Positions 14,871 through 25,863 are shown, counted from the stretch's first letter. The stretch: 32,325 nt of DNA from an uncultured Sutterella sp. (GCA_905206365.1 CAJLHF010000025.1:1-32325), one strand, 5' to 3'. Notes: generated by a model not told the origin, from the letters alone. Numbers and translations: made by a program.

Positions 14871-16607
14871 ATGACCCTATCGGCAAACAACTTCGAACAC
14901 ATCTTTCTCGGCGCGCTCGCGCTCTTCGTGGTCCTCGAGTGCGTCCTCACGATGTTGCAAACCCATGCCGCGGACCGTGCCGCGCGGCACCTGCCCGAAC
15001 CGTTCGTCGGGCGACTTTCCGAGGCCGCGCACCGCAAAGCGGCCGACTACACGGGCGAGACGGCGCAGGCGGCGCTCCTTCTGACCTTTCTTGGTGCGGC
15101 TTTCGCACTTCTCATGACATTCGGGCACGGGCTCACGTTCCTGACGGCGCTCGCGATGGGGCTTTCGTCGAACATGCTCGTCGTGCAGTGGACGCTCCTT
15201 GCACTTCTCCTCGGCGCAGCCGCCCTCTTCGAATTCCCCTTCGGCTGGTTCGCGCGCTTCCGCGTGGCCGAACGCTACGGCTACATGCGGCGCGAGCGCG
15301 GACCATGGCTTGCGCGCACCGCGCGCGAAACGCTCGCGGGCTGGCTCGTGTCCCTACCTCTCGTCGCGCTCCTCATGGCGCTTCTGGAGGCGACGGGCGA
15401 ATACTGGTGGGCGGCGGGCTGGGTGCTCTGGGTCCTCTACCTCGTGTGGCGTTGGGGCTTTTCGACGGCCAAGGGCCTTTTCTGGGGTCGACGTGCGAAA
15501 CCCGTCGACGACCCGGAGCTCGTCGCGCTCGTACGGGACTACCTCGCGGCGCTCGGCATCGAAATGACGGACCTTTGTATCATGACGCGTCCCCGCTCCT
15601 GGGACCATTCGCACCTCGTGCTCGCGGGGTTCGGACGGCATCGACGCGTCGTACTCTTCGCGCACGCGGCCGCGCGCCTGACGCGCGGCGAACTGCTCGC
15701 GCTCCTCGCGCACGACGTCGGCCACATCCGCCACGGGCACGCGCTTTTACGCGTCGTCCTTTTTTCGCTCGTAGGAGCGCTTCTTTTTTGGGCAGCGGGA
15801 CAGCTCGGCGACTCGCCCGAATTCTATGCGGGCTTCGGTTTGGCGGACGTGCCGCTCGATCGTCCGGGAACGCACGCAGGTTTCATGATCGCCTGCGCGA
15901 TCGTGGCGTTTCCCGTACTCTTTTATCCCCTCCGACCGATCGTCAACCTTTTTTCGCGCCTCATGCAGTACGATGCCGATCGGTTCGCCGCACGCGTCGC
16001 CCGCCCCGACGACCTCGTGAAGGCCCTCGTGCGACTGCACCGCGACTACGCAACTACGCTCGCGCCCTCGCGCCTGTATTCGCTCTTTCACTACCGACGA
16101 CCTCACGCCGGCATGCGCATCGAAGCGATTCTGACGCGGGCGAAAAAAGAGGGCCGTGCGCTCGACGATGCGCGTTTCCCGTACGGCTTTTCGATGCTGC
16201 TTTCCGAACTCGATCGGCCCGTGCTGGAGCGCTCCGCACTCACGCGCGCGCTCGCCGACGAATCGGAGGGAAGCGGGACGGAACACGCCGAAGTGCTTGA
16301 CGAAGCGCTCGACGACCGCCGCTATGCCGTGGGGCTCGATGAAGGTAACGATCTTGCGGAGCCCCGCGGAGGCGACGGCACGCACGACTCCGACGCGACG
16401 CGCCGCGCGTCCTCGGGCTCCCGCACGGCAAATAACGAGACGGTCCCCGATTTTCTTCTCCGCACGCCCTCGAAAATGCCCTCCGTTCCGGCTGAAACGA
16501 CCGACGAAGCAAACGAAGACAACGACAAAACCCGGAAAGGCGACGGCGCCGACACGAAGAACAACGCCGACACCGCTCTTTCTCAACCCGGCGCAAAGGA
16601 TTTCTGA
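14871..16607 (+). CDS. M48 (Ste24)-like membrane protein with altered zinc-protease motif
   Basis: This 578-residue protein has the layout of bacterial Ste24/M48 metallopeptidases: an N-terminal helix (11-30), four more membrane helices between about 65 and 195, the catalytic segment, and two further helices (about 291-312 and 336-356). The family motif HExxH is HDVGH here (281-285), with Asp282 where the general-base Glu belongs. The third-ligand motif ExxxD appears as D368-A-D (QYDADRFAA), again Asp for Glu. The usual SHxNA(Y/F) and LFD positions are also changed (DHSHLV, LFAHA). The last 140 residues are acidic, repetitive and probably disordered. It may be a pseudoprotease or a zinc protein with altered chemistry. 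The start is the first ATG; no clear ribosome-binding site is seen. rsgA follows three bases later. The orn-M48-rsgA neighbourhood supports orthology with betaproteobacterial M48 genes. Confidence 0.82.
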   Translation: MTLSANNFEHIFLGALALFVVLECVLTMLQTHAADRAARHLPEPFVGRLSEAAHRKAADYTGETAQAALLLTFLGAAFALLMTFGHGLTFLTALAMGLSSNMLVVQWTLLALLLGAAALFEFPFGWFARFRVAERYGYMRRERGPWLARTARETLAGWLVSLPLVALLMALLEATGEYWWAAGWVLWVLYLVWRWGFSTAKGLFWGRRAKPVDDPELVALVRDYLAALGIEMTDLCIMTRPRSWDHSHLVLAGFGRHRRVVLFAHAAARLTRGELLALLAHDVGHIRHGHALLRVVLFSLVGALLFWAAGQLGDSPEFYAGFGLADVPLDRPGTHAGFMIACAIVAFPVLFYPLRPIVNLFSRLMQYDADRFAARVARPDDLVKALVRLHRDYATTLAPSRLYSLFHYRRPHAGMRIEAILTRAKKEGRALDDARFPYGFSMLLSELDRPVLERSALTRALADESEGSGTEHAEVLDEALDDRRYAVGLDEGNDLAEPRGGDGTHDSDATRRASSGSRTANNETVPDFLLRTPSKMPSVPAETTDEANEDNDKTRKGDGADTKNNADTALSQPGAKDF

Positions 16608-16610
16608 CCG

Positions 16611-17588
16611 ATGGCCAAGCCCAAATTCTCCGAGAACCGCTCCCGCAACGCGCGGGCCCGCGCGGATCAGCAACCCGCAACGACGCTGCCGCTCCTCACG
16701 GGACGCGTGACGGCTTCGCACGGCCGGCACTTTTTCGTCACGACCCCCGAGGGCGAACGCTTCGAAGCACACCGTCGCGGCAAAAAGGGCGACGTCGTCG
16801 TGGGCGACATCGTCCGCTGCACGCCGCCCGCTTCCGGGGTATGCGCGATCGAAGCGATCGAGCCGCGCGCGAACCTTCTCTACCGTTCGGACGAATGGCG
16901 CGTCAAAACGCTCGCCGCCAACATCGATCTCGTCTGCATCGTCTTCGCCTCGCGCCCGAGCTTCAACCCCTGGTTCATCTGGAAGGCGCTCCTTGCGTCG
17001 CACCAAGCGGGCATTCCCGCGCTCGTCGTTCGCAACAAGTGCGACCTCCCCGACGAAAACGAGGCCGCCCGCAAGCAGATCGACCTTCTGCGTTCGATCG
17101 GCCACGACGTGATCGAGGTGTCCGCCATGTCGGAGCCCGACGTGACCCGCTCGACGCTCCTTCCCCGCCTCACGGGAAAGGCGTCGCTTCTCGTCGGCCA
17201 GTCGGGGATGGGAAAGTCGACGATTCTGAACCTGCTCGTACCGCACGCACAGGCCGCAACGCGGGAATTTTCCGAAGCGCTCGACCTCGGCAAACAAACC
17301 ACCACCGCGGCCCGTTGGTACGACGCCGAGGCCGACGACTGGCGGGGTGCCGTCATCGATACGCCGGGTTTTCAGGAGTTCGGGCTTGCGCACCTCGCGC
17401 TCAACGACATTCTGCGTGCCATGCCCGACATCGCGGCGCACGCCTCGGGGTGTCGCTTCTTCAACTGCCGCCACCTGAAGGAGCCGGGCTGTACGGTGAA
17501 GGCCGCGCTCGAACGGGGCGAAATCGATCCTGCGCGCTACGACTTTTACCGCTCGGTGGCGGCCGACGCGGATACGTTACCCCTCTGA
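16611..17588 (+). CDS. rsgA: Small ribosomal subunit biogenesis GTPase RsgA
   Basis: This 325-residue circularly permuted GTPase binds the 30S subunit late in its assembly. An N-terminal OB fold (about 28-90) is followed by the permuted G motifs in the order G4 (NKCD, 142-145), G1 (GQSGMGKS, 196-203), G2 (KQTTT) and G3 (DTPG, 250-253). The C-terminal zinc knuckle uses C281, C286, H288 and C294. All key residues are present and the length is typical. The first 25 residues are basic and likely contact rRNA. It begins three bases after the stop of the M48-like gene, so the two are probably co-transcribed. Confidence 0.96.
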   Translation: MAKPKFSENRSRNARARADQQPATTLPLLTGRVTASHGRHFFVTTPEGERFEAHRRGKKGDVVVGDIVRCTPPASGVCAIEAIEPRANLLYRSDEWRVKTLAANIDLVCIVFASRPSFNPWFIWKALLASHQAGIPALVVRNKCDLPDENEAARKQIDLLRSIGHDVIEVSAMSEPDVTRSTLLPRLTGKASLLVGQSGMGKSTILNLLVPHAQAATREFSEALDLGKQTTTAARWYDAEADDWRGAVIDTPGFQEFGLAHLALNDILRAMPDIAAHASGCRFFNCRHLKEPGCTVKAALERGEIDPARYDFYRSVAADADTLPL

Positions 17589-17695
17589 GCGCTCCGAACC
17601 CGCAACATTCGGAATGCTCCGAGCACCGTCAAGTTAATTCCAAAGGGGGAACCTTCTTCGCCCTTCGGTATCTTTCGGCAACTCGGCTTCCCGCC

Positions 17696-17701
17696 TACAA
17701 T
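17696..17701 (+). promoter_or_regulatory. Possible -10 box upstream of moaA
   Basis: TACAAT lies 77 bases before the moaA start. No good -35 box is seen at 16-18 bases, so this is a weak call. I looked for a molybdenum-cofactor riboswitch between 17589 and 17777 and could not make out one. Confidence 0.25.
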
Positions 17702-17777
17702 CGACTCTCCACCGCCGCTCCCGCGGACCCCCTCCCGGAAGCGGCATCCGCCTCCTTTCTCCCGAGGATTTACGCCC

Positions 17778-18890
17778 ATGGCCGTTGCCCGCACCATTCC
17801 GATTGAACCCGCCGAGAACGCGATCCGCACGCTACCCGTCCCGCAAACGGGCGACGTGACACGCGAAGGGGGCTTCTGGCGCGATCGGCTCGGACGACCG
17901 TTGCACGATCTGCGCATCTCGGTGACGGACCACTGCAATTTCCGATGCCGCTACTGCATGCCCAAAGAGGTCTTCACCTCGCGCCACCGGTTTCTTGCGA
18001 TGACGGAACTCCTCACCTTCGAGGAAATCGAACGGCTCGCGACGATCGCCGTGCGAAACGGCGTCGTGAAACTCCGTTTGACGGGCGGGGAACCGTTGTT
18101 GCGCCGCGGCATCGAAACGCTCGTCGAGCGGCTCGCCGCGCTTCGCACGCCCTCGGGCGATCCGATCGACATCGCCATGACAACGAACGGCTCGATCCTC
18201 GCCAAAAAGGCGCGCTCGCTCGCCGAAGCGGGCTTGAAGCGCGTGACGGTGAGTCTCGACGCCATCGACGAAGACATCTTCCAGGGCTTCAACGACGTGG
18301 GGTTCCCGGCCGCCAAGGTATTGGCGGGCATTGACGTAGCTCTCGCCGAAGGCTTCCAAGTGAAGGTGAACACGGTCGTGAAGCGCGGCGTCAACGAGGC
18401 CGAAACGGTTCGCATCGCCGAACACTTTCGAGGCACGGGCGTCATTCCCCGCTTCATCGAATACATGGACGTCGGTACCTCGAACGGCTGGCGCATGACC
18501 GAGGTCGTCCCGTCGCGCGAAACGCTCGACCGGATTGCCGAGCACTGGTCGGTCGAACCGATCGACCCCAACTACCCGGGCGAAACAGCGTCGCGCTGGC
18601 GCTACCGCGACGGCGCGGGCGAATTCGGCCTCATCAGCTCCGTGACGCAGGCCTTCTGCCGCGACTGCTCTCGAGCCCGACTCTCGATGGACGGGCGCCT
18701 CTACCTCTGTCTTTTCGCCACCCAGGGGTTCGACCTGCGCACGATGCTGCGCGGCGGCGCCACGAACGAAGAAATCGAAACGGCGCTAGGACGCATCTGG
18801 AGCGCCCGCGAAGACCGCTACTCGGAATTGCGCTCGCTCGGGCTCGCACCCGACCGACCCAAAATCGAAATGAGCTACATCGGCGGCTGA
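17778..18890 (+). CDS. moaA: GTP 3',8-cyclase MoaA
   Basis: This 370-residue radical-SAM enzyme catalyses the first step of molybdenum cofactor synthesis, converting GTP to the cyclic precursor together with MoaC. The N-terminal [4Fe-4S] cluster for SAM is C53-x3-C57-x2-C60 (CNFRCRYC). LTGGEPLLR is the SAM-binding GGEP motif. The second cluster binds through C294, C297 and C311 (FCRDCSRARLSMDGRLYLC). The protein ends with the essential GG pair. It starts at ATG 17778 with GAGGA in the leader (CCGAGGATTTACGCCC). It stands apart from the other cofactor genes of this window (26459-29034). moaC, moaB/mog and mobA are not seen. Confidence 0.95.
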   Translation: MAVARTIPIEPAENAIRTLPVPQTGDVTREGGFWRDRLGRPLHDLRISVTDHCNFRCRYCMPKEVFTSRHRFLAMTELLTFEEIERLATIAVRNGVVKLRLTGGEPLLRRGIETLVERLAALRTPSGDPIDIAMTTNGSILAKKARSLAEAGLKRVTVSLDAIDEDIFQGFNDVGFPAAKVLAGIDVALAEGFQVKVNTVVKRGVNEAETVRIAEHFRGTGVIPRFIEYMDVGTSNGWRMTEVVPSRETLDRIAEHWSVEPIDPNYPGETASRWRYRDGAGEFGLISSVTQAFCRDCSRARLSMDGRLYLCLFATQGFDLRTMLRGGATNEEIETALGRIWSAREDRYSELRSLGLAPDRPKIEMSYIGG

Positions 18891-19000
18891 GTTCGCCCTC
18901 GGGGCAAAGGTCCTTTCGACCGCGAATTTTGTGAAATCTACGGTATTTTCCCTAGACTTCCTGCAACGCATCGGGGCGTCTGCCCCTATACTGAAAGTTT

Positions 19001-19036
19001 CGGGGCCGACGTTTATACGCTTCGGCCCCGTTTTTT
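19001..19036 (+). terminator. Intrinsic terminator after moaA
   Basis: CGGGGCCGA (19001-19009) pairs with TCGGCCCCG (19022-19030) and is followed by TTTTTT. It lies 110 bases after the moaA stop. A smaller GGGGC/GCCCC hairpin (18972-18985) and a TATACT (18987-18992) lie between. Confidence 0.85.
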
Positions 19037-19117
19037 GCCCGTTCGCACTCCGCGCGGAGCGACCCCTTCCCGCCCGAGCCGAGTCGATCGCACGTCATCC
19101 ATAACAACAACGATCGC

Positions 19118-20626
19118 ATGTTTTCGAATCCCACTGCCGTTACATTCACCGGGTACCTCGTCCTGATGGTGGGCGTCGGCGTTTTCGCCTATCGCTATAC
19201 CCGAAACTATTCCGACTTCATCCTCGGCGGCCGCTCGCTCGGCGGCATCGTGACGGCGCTCTCCGTGGGCGCCTCGGACATGAGCGGGTGGCTGCTGATG
19301 GGGTTGCCGGGCGCCGTCTTTCTGAGCGGGATCTCGGAAGCCTGGATTGCCGTCGGCCTGATTCTCGGCTCCTGGCTCAACTGGAACCTCGTCGCCGCGC
19401 GTCTGCGCGTCTATACGGAAAAGACCCACAACGCGCTCACCCTGCCCGATTACTTCACTCACCGCTTCGAAGACGACAAAAACCTGCTTCGCATCATTTC
19501 CGCGCTCGTCATTCTCATCTTCTTCACGATCTACTGCGCTTCCGGGGTCGTCGCTGGAGCGCGTCTTTTCGAGAACACCTTCGAGATGCCTTACGAAACG
19601 GCGCTCTGGGTCGGGGCCGTCGCCACGATTCTCTACGTCTTTTTCGGCGGCTTTCTTGCCGTTTCCTGGACCGACACCATTCAGGCCGCACTCATGTGCA
19701 TCGCGCTCATCGTGACGCCGATCGCGGTCATGTCGGACCTCGGGGGATTCACGAGCGCGACCGATGCGGTTGCGACGGTCAACCCGGCGATGCTCGACAT
19801 CATGCGCGGGCAGAACTTCATCGGCATCGTGAGTCTTCTCGCCTGGGGGCTCGGCTACTTCGGGCAGCCCCACATTCTCGTGCGCTTCATGGCCGCGCGC
19901 TCCATCGCCGTCATCCCGAACGCCCGCCGCGTCGGGATCCTCTGGATGTTCTTCTGCCTGGCGGGCGCCGTGGGTGTGGGCTTTTTCGGCTCGGCCTACT
20001 TCGCCGCCCACGTCGATCAGGCGGCGCTTGTGACGGAAAACCACGAACGCGTCTTCATCGTGCTTTCGGGCGTGCTCTTCAACCCCTGGATTGCGGGCGT
20101 GCTGATGTCGGCCATTCTCGCCGCCGTCATGTCGACACTTTCCTGCCAGCTTCTCGTCTGCTCCTCGACGCTGACGGAAGACTTCTACCGCTCGTTCCTG
20201 CGCCCGAGGGCTACGCAGCGCGAATTGGTCTGGGTGGGACGCTCCATGGTGCTTCTCATCTCGGTCCTCGCCGTCTGGATGGCCCGCGACCCCGACAGTC
20301 TCGTGCTTTCGCTCGTCTCCTACGCCTGGGCGGGCTTCGGCGCCGCGTTCGGGCCGGTCATTCTGATGTCCCTCTGGTGGCGTCGCATGACCCGAAACGG
20401 GGCGCTCGCGGGGATCGTGACGGGGGCCGTCACGGTGCTCGTTTGGAACCACTTCGCCTGGTTCGGACTCTATGAGATTCTTCCGGGCTTCGTTTTCGGC
20501 ATTGCGGCGATCGTGATCGTGTCGCTTCTCGACAAGGCGCCTTCGAAGCGCGTGGCCGATCAGTTCACGGAGGTCGAGCGCATCGTGCGTGACCGCACGG
20601 CGTCGACCGAAGCGGCCGCCTCCTAA
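19118..20626 (+). CDS. putP: Sodium/proline symporter (SSS family)
   Basis: This 502-residue inner-membrane symporter of the sodium:solute symporter family has about thirteen membrane helices. Conserved PutP features are FILGGRSLGG, the ion/substrate block SVGASDMSGWLLMGLPGA in the second helix, NWNLVAARLRVYTE, and TLPDYFTHRF. FGGFLAVSWTDTIQA, GYFGQPHILVRFMA and MSAILAAVMSTLSCQLLV with SSTLTEDFYR follow, and SYAWAGFGAAFGPV closes the core. These support proline or a close relative as the substrate. It is a single-gene unit between two terminators. No ribosome-binding site stands out before the ATG at 19118. Confidence 0.9.
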   Translation: MFSNPTAVTFTGYLVLMVGVGVFAYRYTRNYSDFILGGRSLGGIVTALSVGASDMSGWLLMGLPGAVFLSGISEAWIAVGLILGSWLNWNLVAARLRVYTEKTHNALTLPDYFTHRFEDDKNLLRIISALVILIFFTIYCASGVVAGARLFENTFEMPYETALWVGAVATILYVFFGGFLAVSWTDTIQAALMCIALIVTPIAVMSDLGGFTSATDAVATVNPAMLDIMRGQNFIGIVSLLAWGLGYFGQPHILVRFMAARSIAVIPNARRVGILWMFFCLAGAVGVGFFGSAYFAAHVDQAALVTENHERVFIVLSGVLFNPWIAGVLMSAILAAVMSTLSCQLLVCSSTLTEDFYRSFLRPRATQRELVWVGRSMVLLISVLAVWMARDPDSLVLSLVSYAWAGFGAAFGPVILMSLWWRRMTRNGALAGIVTGAVTVLVWNHFAWFGLYEILPGFVFGIAAIVIVSLLDKAPSKRVADQFTEVERIVRDRTASTEAAAS

Positions 20627-20645
20627 GGGGCAGGACGGAATCCGG

Positions 20646-20681
20646 GGTCGGTCGCGCTCGATGCGCGGCCGACCTTTTTTT
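20646..20681 (+). terminator. Intrinsic terminator of putP
   Basis: A twelve-pair stem (GGTCGG, T, CGCGC with GCGCG, G, CCGACC; 20646-20674) closes on TCGAT and is followed by seven T residues. It lies 20 bases after the putP stop. Confidence 0.93.
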
Positions 20682-20748
20682 CTGTCCGCTACGCCGCGCC
20701 GACCCGACCGTTTTGGGAAAAGCACTTATGCCCGGAGAGGTTTCGGCG

Positions 20749-20754
20749 TAAAAT
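20749..20754 (+). promoter_or_regulatory. Possible -10 box for the gene at 20843
   Basis: TAAAAT, preceded by a poor -35 candidate (TTATGC at 20726-20731, 17 bases away), would start transcription about 80 bases before the coding region. It lies downstream of the putP terminator, where a promoter for the next gene is needed. Confidence 0.35.
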
Positions 20755-20825
20755 GCTCCGCCTGACGTGAAAATGCCGTCTTTTTCCCTTTTTTCCCTTC
20801 GGACCGCGCCCTGAGGCCGATCCAC

Positions 20826-20846
20826 ATGAGTTCCGTCCGTCCATGA
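20826..20846 (+). CDS. Possible six-codon leader overlapping the next start
   Basis: ATG at 20826 with GAGG nine bases upstream opens a six-codon frame (MSSVRP). Its TGA overlaps the ATG at 20843 as ATGA. The downstream gene itself has no ribosome-binding site, so translational coupling through this mini-frame is possible. Chance cannot be excluded for so short a frame. Confidence 0.25.
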   Translation: MSSVRP

Positions 20847-22144
20847 TCTACGAGCTCTCGCCCGAATCGCCCGATTTCGACCACGCCCTCTACGAAGTCC
20901 TTCAGCTGTTGCTTCCCCTGCTTGCGAGCTCCGTTTCCGACACGGACCACCGGAACATCTGCTCGATCCTGATCCGCCATTACGCCCGGGACCCGGCCAA
21001 GTTCTCGATGCACGCCGAGTACTACCTCAAGGAAAACCGCGACCTGTTTTCCGAAAAGGCCTACGAGAGCATCCGACGCTACATCGTGAGCGACGTGTGC
21101 GACCGGCCCATCCAGATCACCAACAGAGACGGCACCGTCACGACGTTGCACGGGCTCGGGGTGCTGTGCTATGCCTACGAGGAAGGGACGCTGCGCAAAG
21201 ACGAACTGACCGAAGCCGAGTGCGTGCTGTTGCGCGACCTGCTCATGAAGCACTACTTCAATGAGGAAAACTGCACGATTCACATCATCCCGCAGCTCGT
21301 CTCCTTGAATTCCACGATCATCCGAGACGACAACTCCTACTACGACATACTGCACGCGGCCGCCTCGTCGCGCTCGTCGTCGTGCCGCCGCTCGCTTCCC
21401 TACCTCCTTTCCGACGCCGACGACTTCCCCGAGCTCTACGGGCCGGCGACGTCGCATCAGCGCATCATCGCCTTTACGGTCACCTCGCACCCCGGGGAAC
21501 TCGCGCAAAAGCGCGGCGCCCTCTATTCGGGTCTTGCAATCGGCGGCGAGGTTACGTCGCCCGACAATATTTGTCTGCAGCGTATCCTCGACTCCGGCTG
21601 GGGCAAGGACATGAGCGACTGGCTCGTGAAGGTGGAAGGGAGCTCCATGCGCTACTTCGTCACCGAACCCGCGCTCATCCGCGACGTCACCTTCGACATG
21701 GACGAGCAGTTCGGCGTGCAAACCACCCTGATGGAAGCCATGCGCCTCAACAACCGCGTGTCCGCCAACGGAACGAAGCACGATCCGCTCATCGCAAGCT
21801 TCGGGGTTTTCTACGACCCGGTCATCGGCTACGCCGAGTTGCGCACGGCCTTCGCGCTCAAGTCCGCCCCGGACACGCTCTGGGGCGGCGCTCAGGTGAC
21901 GCTCGCCGACCCGGAAAACATCGCCGACTGCGCCAACGACATCGTGGACTTCCTGTGCGAAGCGCTCCCCGTCTACGGCGTGGAAGTGCCTCCGGTCGAC
22001 GCGTACTTCACTCCGGAGCAACCTTACATGGCCGAGCCCAACGACACCGATCGCCTCTACTGTACGTCAAAGGGCAAGGTAAGGACGCTTACGGGAGCGA
22101 ACACCCCCGTCTATTTCGACCAGAGCAACTACACGCTCAACTGA
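20843..22144 (+). CDS. Conserved-looking cytoplasmic protein of unknown function
   Basis: This 433-residue protein is not one I recognise with confidence. It has no signal peptide and no membrane segment. The N-terminal 150 residues look mostly helical; a serine-rich linker (SSRSSSCRRS) lies near 175-185. The C-terminal half (about 200-400) looks mixed alpha/beta, with LIASFGVFYDPVIGYAELRT near 310 and a final segment ending DRLYCTSKGK. This layout faintly recalls the betaproteobacterial family DUF2863, but I could not verify that. Codon use matches neighbouring genes, so it looks resident and expressed. It is a single-gene unit between the putP terminator and a strong bidirectional terminator. 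The ATG at 20843 overlaps a tiny upstream frame that does have a ribosome-binding site. Confidence 0.8.
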   Translation: MIYELSPESPDFDHALYEVLQLLLPLLASSVSDTDHRNICSILIRHYARDPAKFSMHAEYYLKENRDLFSEKAYESIRRYIVSDVCDRPIQITNRDGTVTTLHGLGVLCYAYEEGTLRKDELTEAECVLLRDLLMKHYFNEENCTIHIIPQLVSLNSTIIRDDNSYYDILHAAASSRSSSCRRSLPYLLSDADDFPELYGPATSHQRIIAFTVTSHPGELAQKRGALYSGLAIGGEVTSPDNICLQRILDSGWGKDMSDWLVKVEGSSMRYFVTEPALIRDVTFDMDEQFGVQTTLMEAMRLNNRVSANGTKHDPLIASFGVFYDPVIGYAELRTAFALKSAPDTLWGGAQVTLADPENIADCANDIVDFLCEALPVYGVEVPPVDAYFTPEQPYMAEPNDTDRLYCTSKGKVRTLTGANTPVYFDQSNYTLN

Positions 22145-22202
22145 GGTCGGCAAGGCTCACGGAGCACTCCGAGAGGCTCCGAAAGTTCGCGAACGCCCGA
22201 AA

Positions 22203-22234
22203 AAAAATCCCCGCGGAATACCGCGGGGATTTTT
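22203..22234. terminator. Bidirectional intrinsic terminator
   Basis: A perfect 14-base inverted repeat (AAAAATCCCCGCGG, loop AATA, CCGCGGGGATTTTT) separates the convergent genes ending at 22144 (plus) and 22258 (minus). It gives a GC stem with a T-run on both strands. Confidence 0.96.
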
Positions 22235-22257
22235 CATTGGCGTTCGACGCCGCTCGA

Positions 22258-22944
22258 TTACATTCCGGCGTGCGGGTTCGAGCTCTGGATCGCTTCCTGA
22301 CGCACCGGCACTTCCTTTTCACCGAAAAGAAGGTCGGGACGCGTTTCCTTCAGGATGGTTTCGGAGGGAGCGCCCGCCGACTGCATCGAGCAGAAGATCA
22401 TCGTCTTGTCTTCGTAGGGGGCGACGTGGAAAACGCGCTCGATCTTGCCGAGTTCCGGCATGGTGTAGTTCTGTTCGCGCTGATAGGGCTTCCAGTCCTT
22501 GTCGTGGTTGGATCGCTGCATGCGGTTGCCGTGCGCGGACTTGTGATTCGTGTCGACCGCTTCCCAGTCGATCTTGATCTTGTCGACGACCGACTTCCAG
22601 TCTTCCTTCACGAGAAGACCCCAGAAGTGCGTGTGCATGTCGGGGGTGCCGAGGTAGCGGATCACTTCGTCGTTGAAGATGTAGCCCGTCACGGTGAGAC
22701 CGTCTTCCTTGAAGGGCTTTTCAAAGAGCACCACGTCCAGAGGCACCTTTTCGATCTTCAAATACGCCATGTCGCCGTCGCGAACCTTGAGACTTTCCGG
22801 AATGTTCTTGTCGGCCGCGACCGCCTTGAAGAAATCGGCGTTGCAGGCCTGGATCGCCTTCACGACGGACGTCTCGTCCGCGTGGGCGGCGGGCATCGCG
22901 AGCACCGCGGCCGCAGCAAGGGCCGCAAAGAGGGTCTTCTTCAC
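22258..22944 (-). CDS. Exported protein of unknown function
   Basis: This 228-residue protein begins with a classical Sec signal peptide (KKTLFAALAAAAVLAMPAAHA, cleavage after AHA near residue 22), so the mature part is periplasmic. The mature protein is hydrophilic, with a striking DMHTHFWGLLVKEDW segment in the middle, a basic stretch NHKSAHGNRMQRSNHDKD, and one internal cysteine in IFCSMQSAG besides one near the N-terminus (IQACNADFF). I recognise no family. The start is the GTG at 22944, eight bases after AAGGAG; a GTG two codons earlier is too close to that site. It forms a single-gene unit between a bidirectional terminator and the clpB end. Histidine clusters could suggest metal binding, but this is speculation. 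Confidence 0.78.
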   Translation of the reverse strand: MKKTLFAALAAAAVLAMPAAHADETSVVKAIQACNADFFKAVAADKNIPESLKVRDGDMAYLKIEKVPLDVVLFEKPFKEDGLTVTGYIFNDEVIRYLGTPDMHTHFWGLLVKEDWKSVVDKIKIDWEAVDTNHKSAHGNRMQRSNHDKDWKPYQREQNYTMPELGKIERVFHVAPYEDKTMIFCSMQSAGAPSETILKETRPDLLFGEKEVPVRQEAIQSSNPHAGM

Positions 22945-23056
22945 TTTCACTTCTCCTTGGAGTGAATGGGGTTGAATGGCAGCTATTTTCACCCCGCGCC
23001 CTTTTCCTTCCCTTAACGCTCCGTCGAAGGGACGGAAGCGAGGACGTCGAATACGG

Positions 23057-23096
23057 CGAAGGCCGCCCGGGGAATCGCGTCCCCGAACGGCCTTCG
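23057..23096 (-). terminator. Hairpin after clpB
   Basis: CGAAGGCCG (23057-23065) pairs with CGGCCTTCG (23088-23096), with an inner GGGGA/TCCCC stem. It lies 20-60 bases after the clpB stop. No T-run follows on the minus strand, so it may be a processing or stabilising hairpin rather than a true intrinsic terminator. Confidence 0.45.
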
Positions 23097-23119
23097 GACA
23101 TGAGGAAGTTACCCGTGCG

Positions 23120-25726
<2,607 letters not shown>

Positions 25727-25751
25727 AAAGGTCTCCCGCGTCGGGTACGTG

Positions 25752-25775
25752 CGGAGGACCTGCAGGTCCCGTCCG
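25752..25775 (-). promoter_or_regulatory. Hairpin in the clpB leader
   Basis: The perfect palindrome GGACCTGCAGGTCC (25756-25769) is extended by CGGA/TCCG with a two-base bulge. It lies 26-50 bases before the clpB start. A smaller CCCG-ACG-CGGG hairpin overlaps the ribosome-binding site. A temperature-sensing leader is conceivable but not shown. Confidence 0.4.
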
Positions 25776-25835
25776 CCGGAGGTCTCTCAACCCCCGATCG
25801 AGTACCTCGACGAAATTCAATTCGTGTTGATACTC

Positions 25836-25863
25836 ATATGGGGGTGGCCCGCCCGTTTTCAAG
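25836..25863 (-). promoter_or_regulatory. Sigma-32 (RpoH) heat-shock promoter of clpB
   Basis: On the minus strand CTTGAAA (25857-25863) and CCCCATAT (25836-25843) are separated by 13 bases. This matches the heat-shock consensus (CTTGAAA, CCCCATNT) at every defined base. Transcription would start near 25829, giving a leader of about 100 bases. Confidence 0.88.

Noticed and set aside
17589..17777. Molybdenum-cofactor riboswitch upstream of moaA
   Set aside because: The 190-base leader shows no recognisable motif architecture, only short dyads. It cannot be supported by eye.
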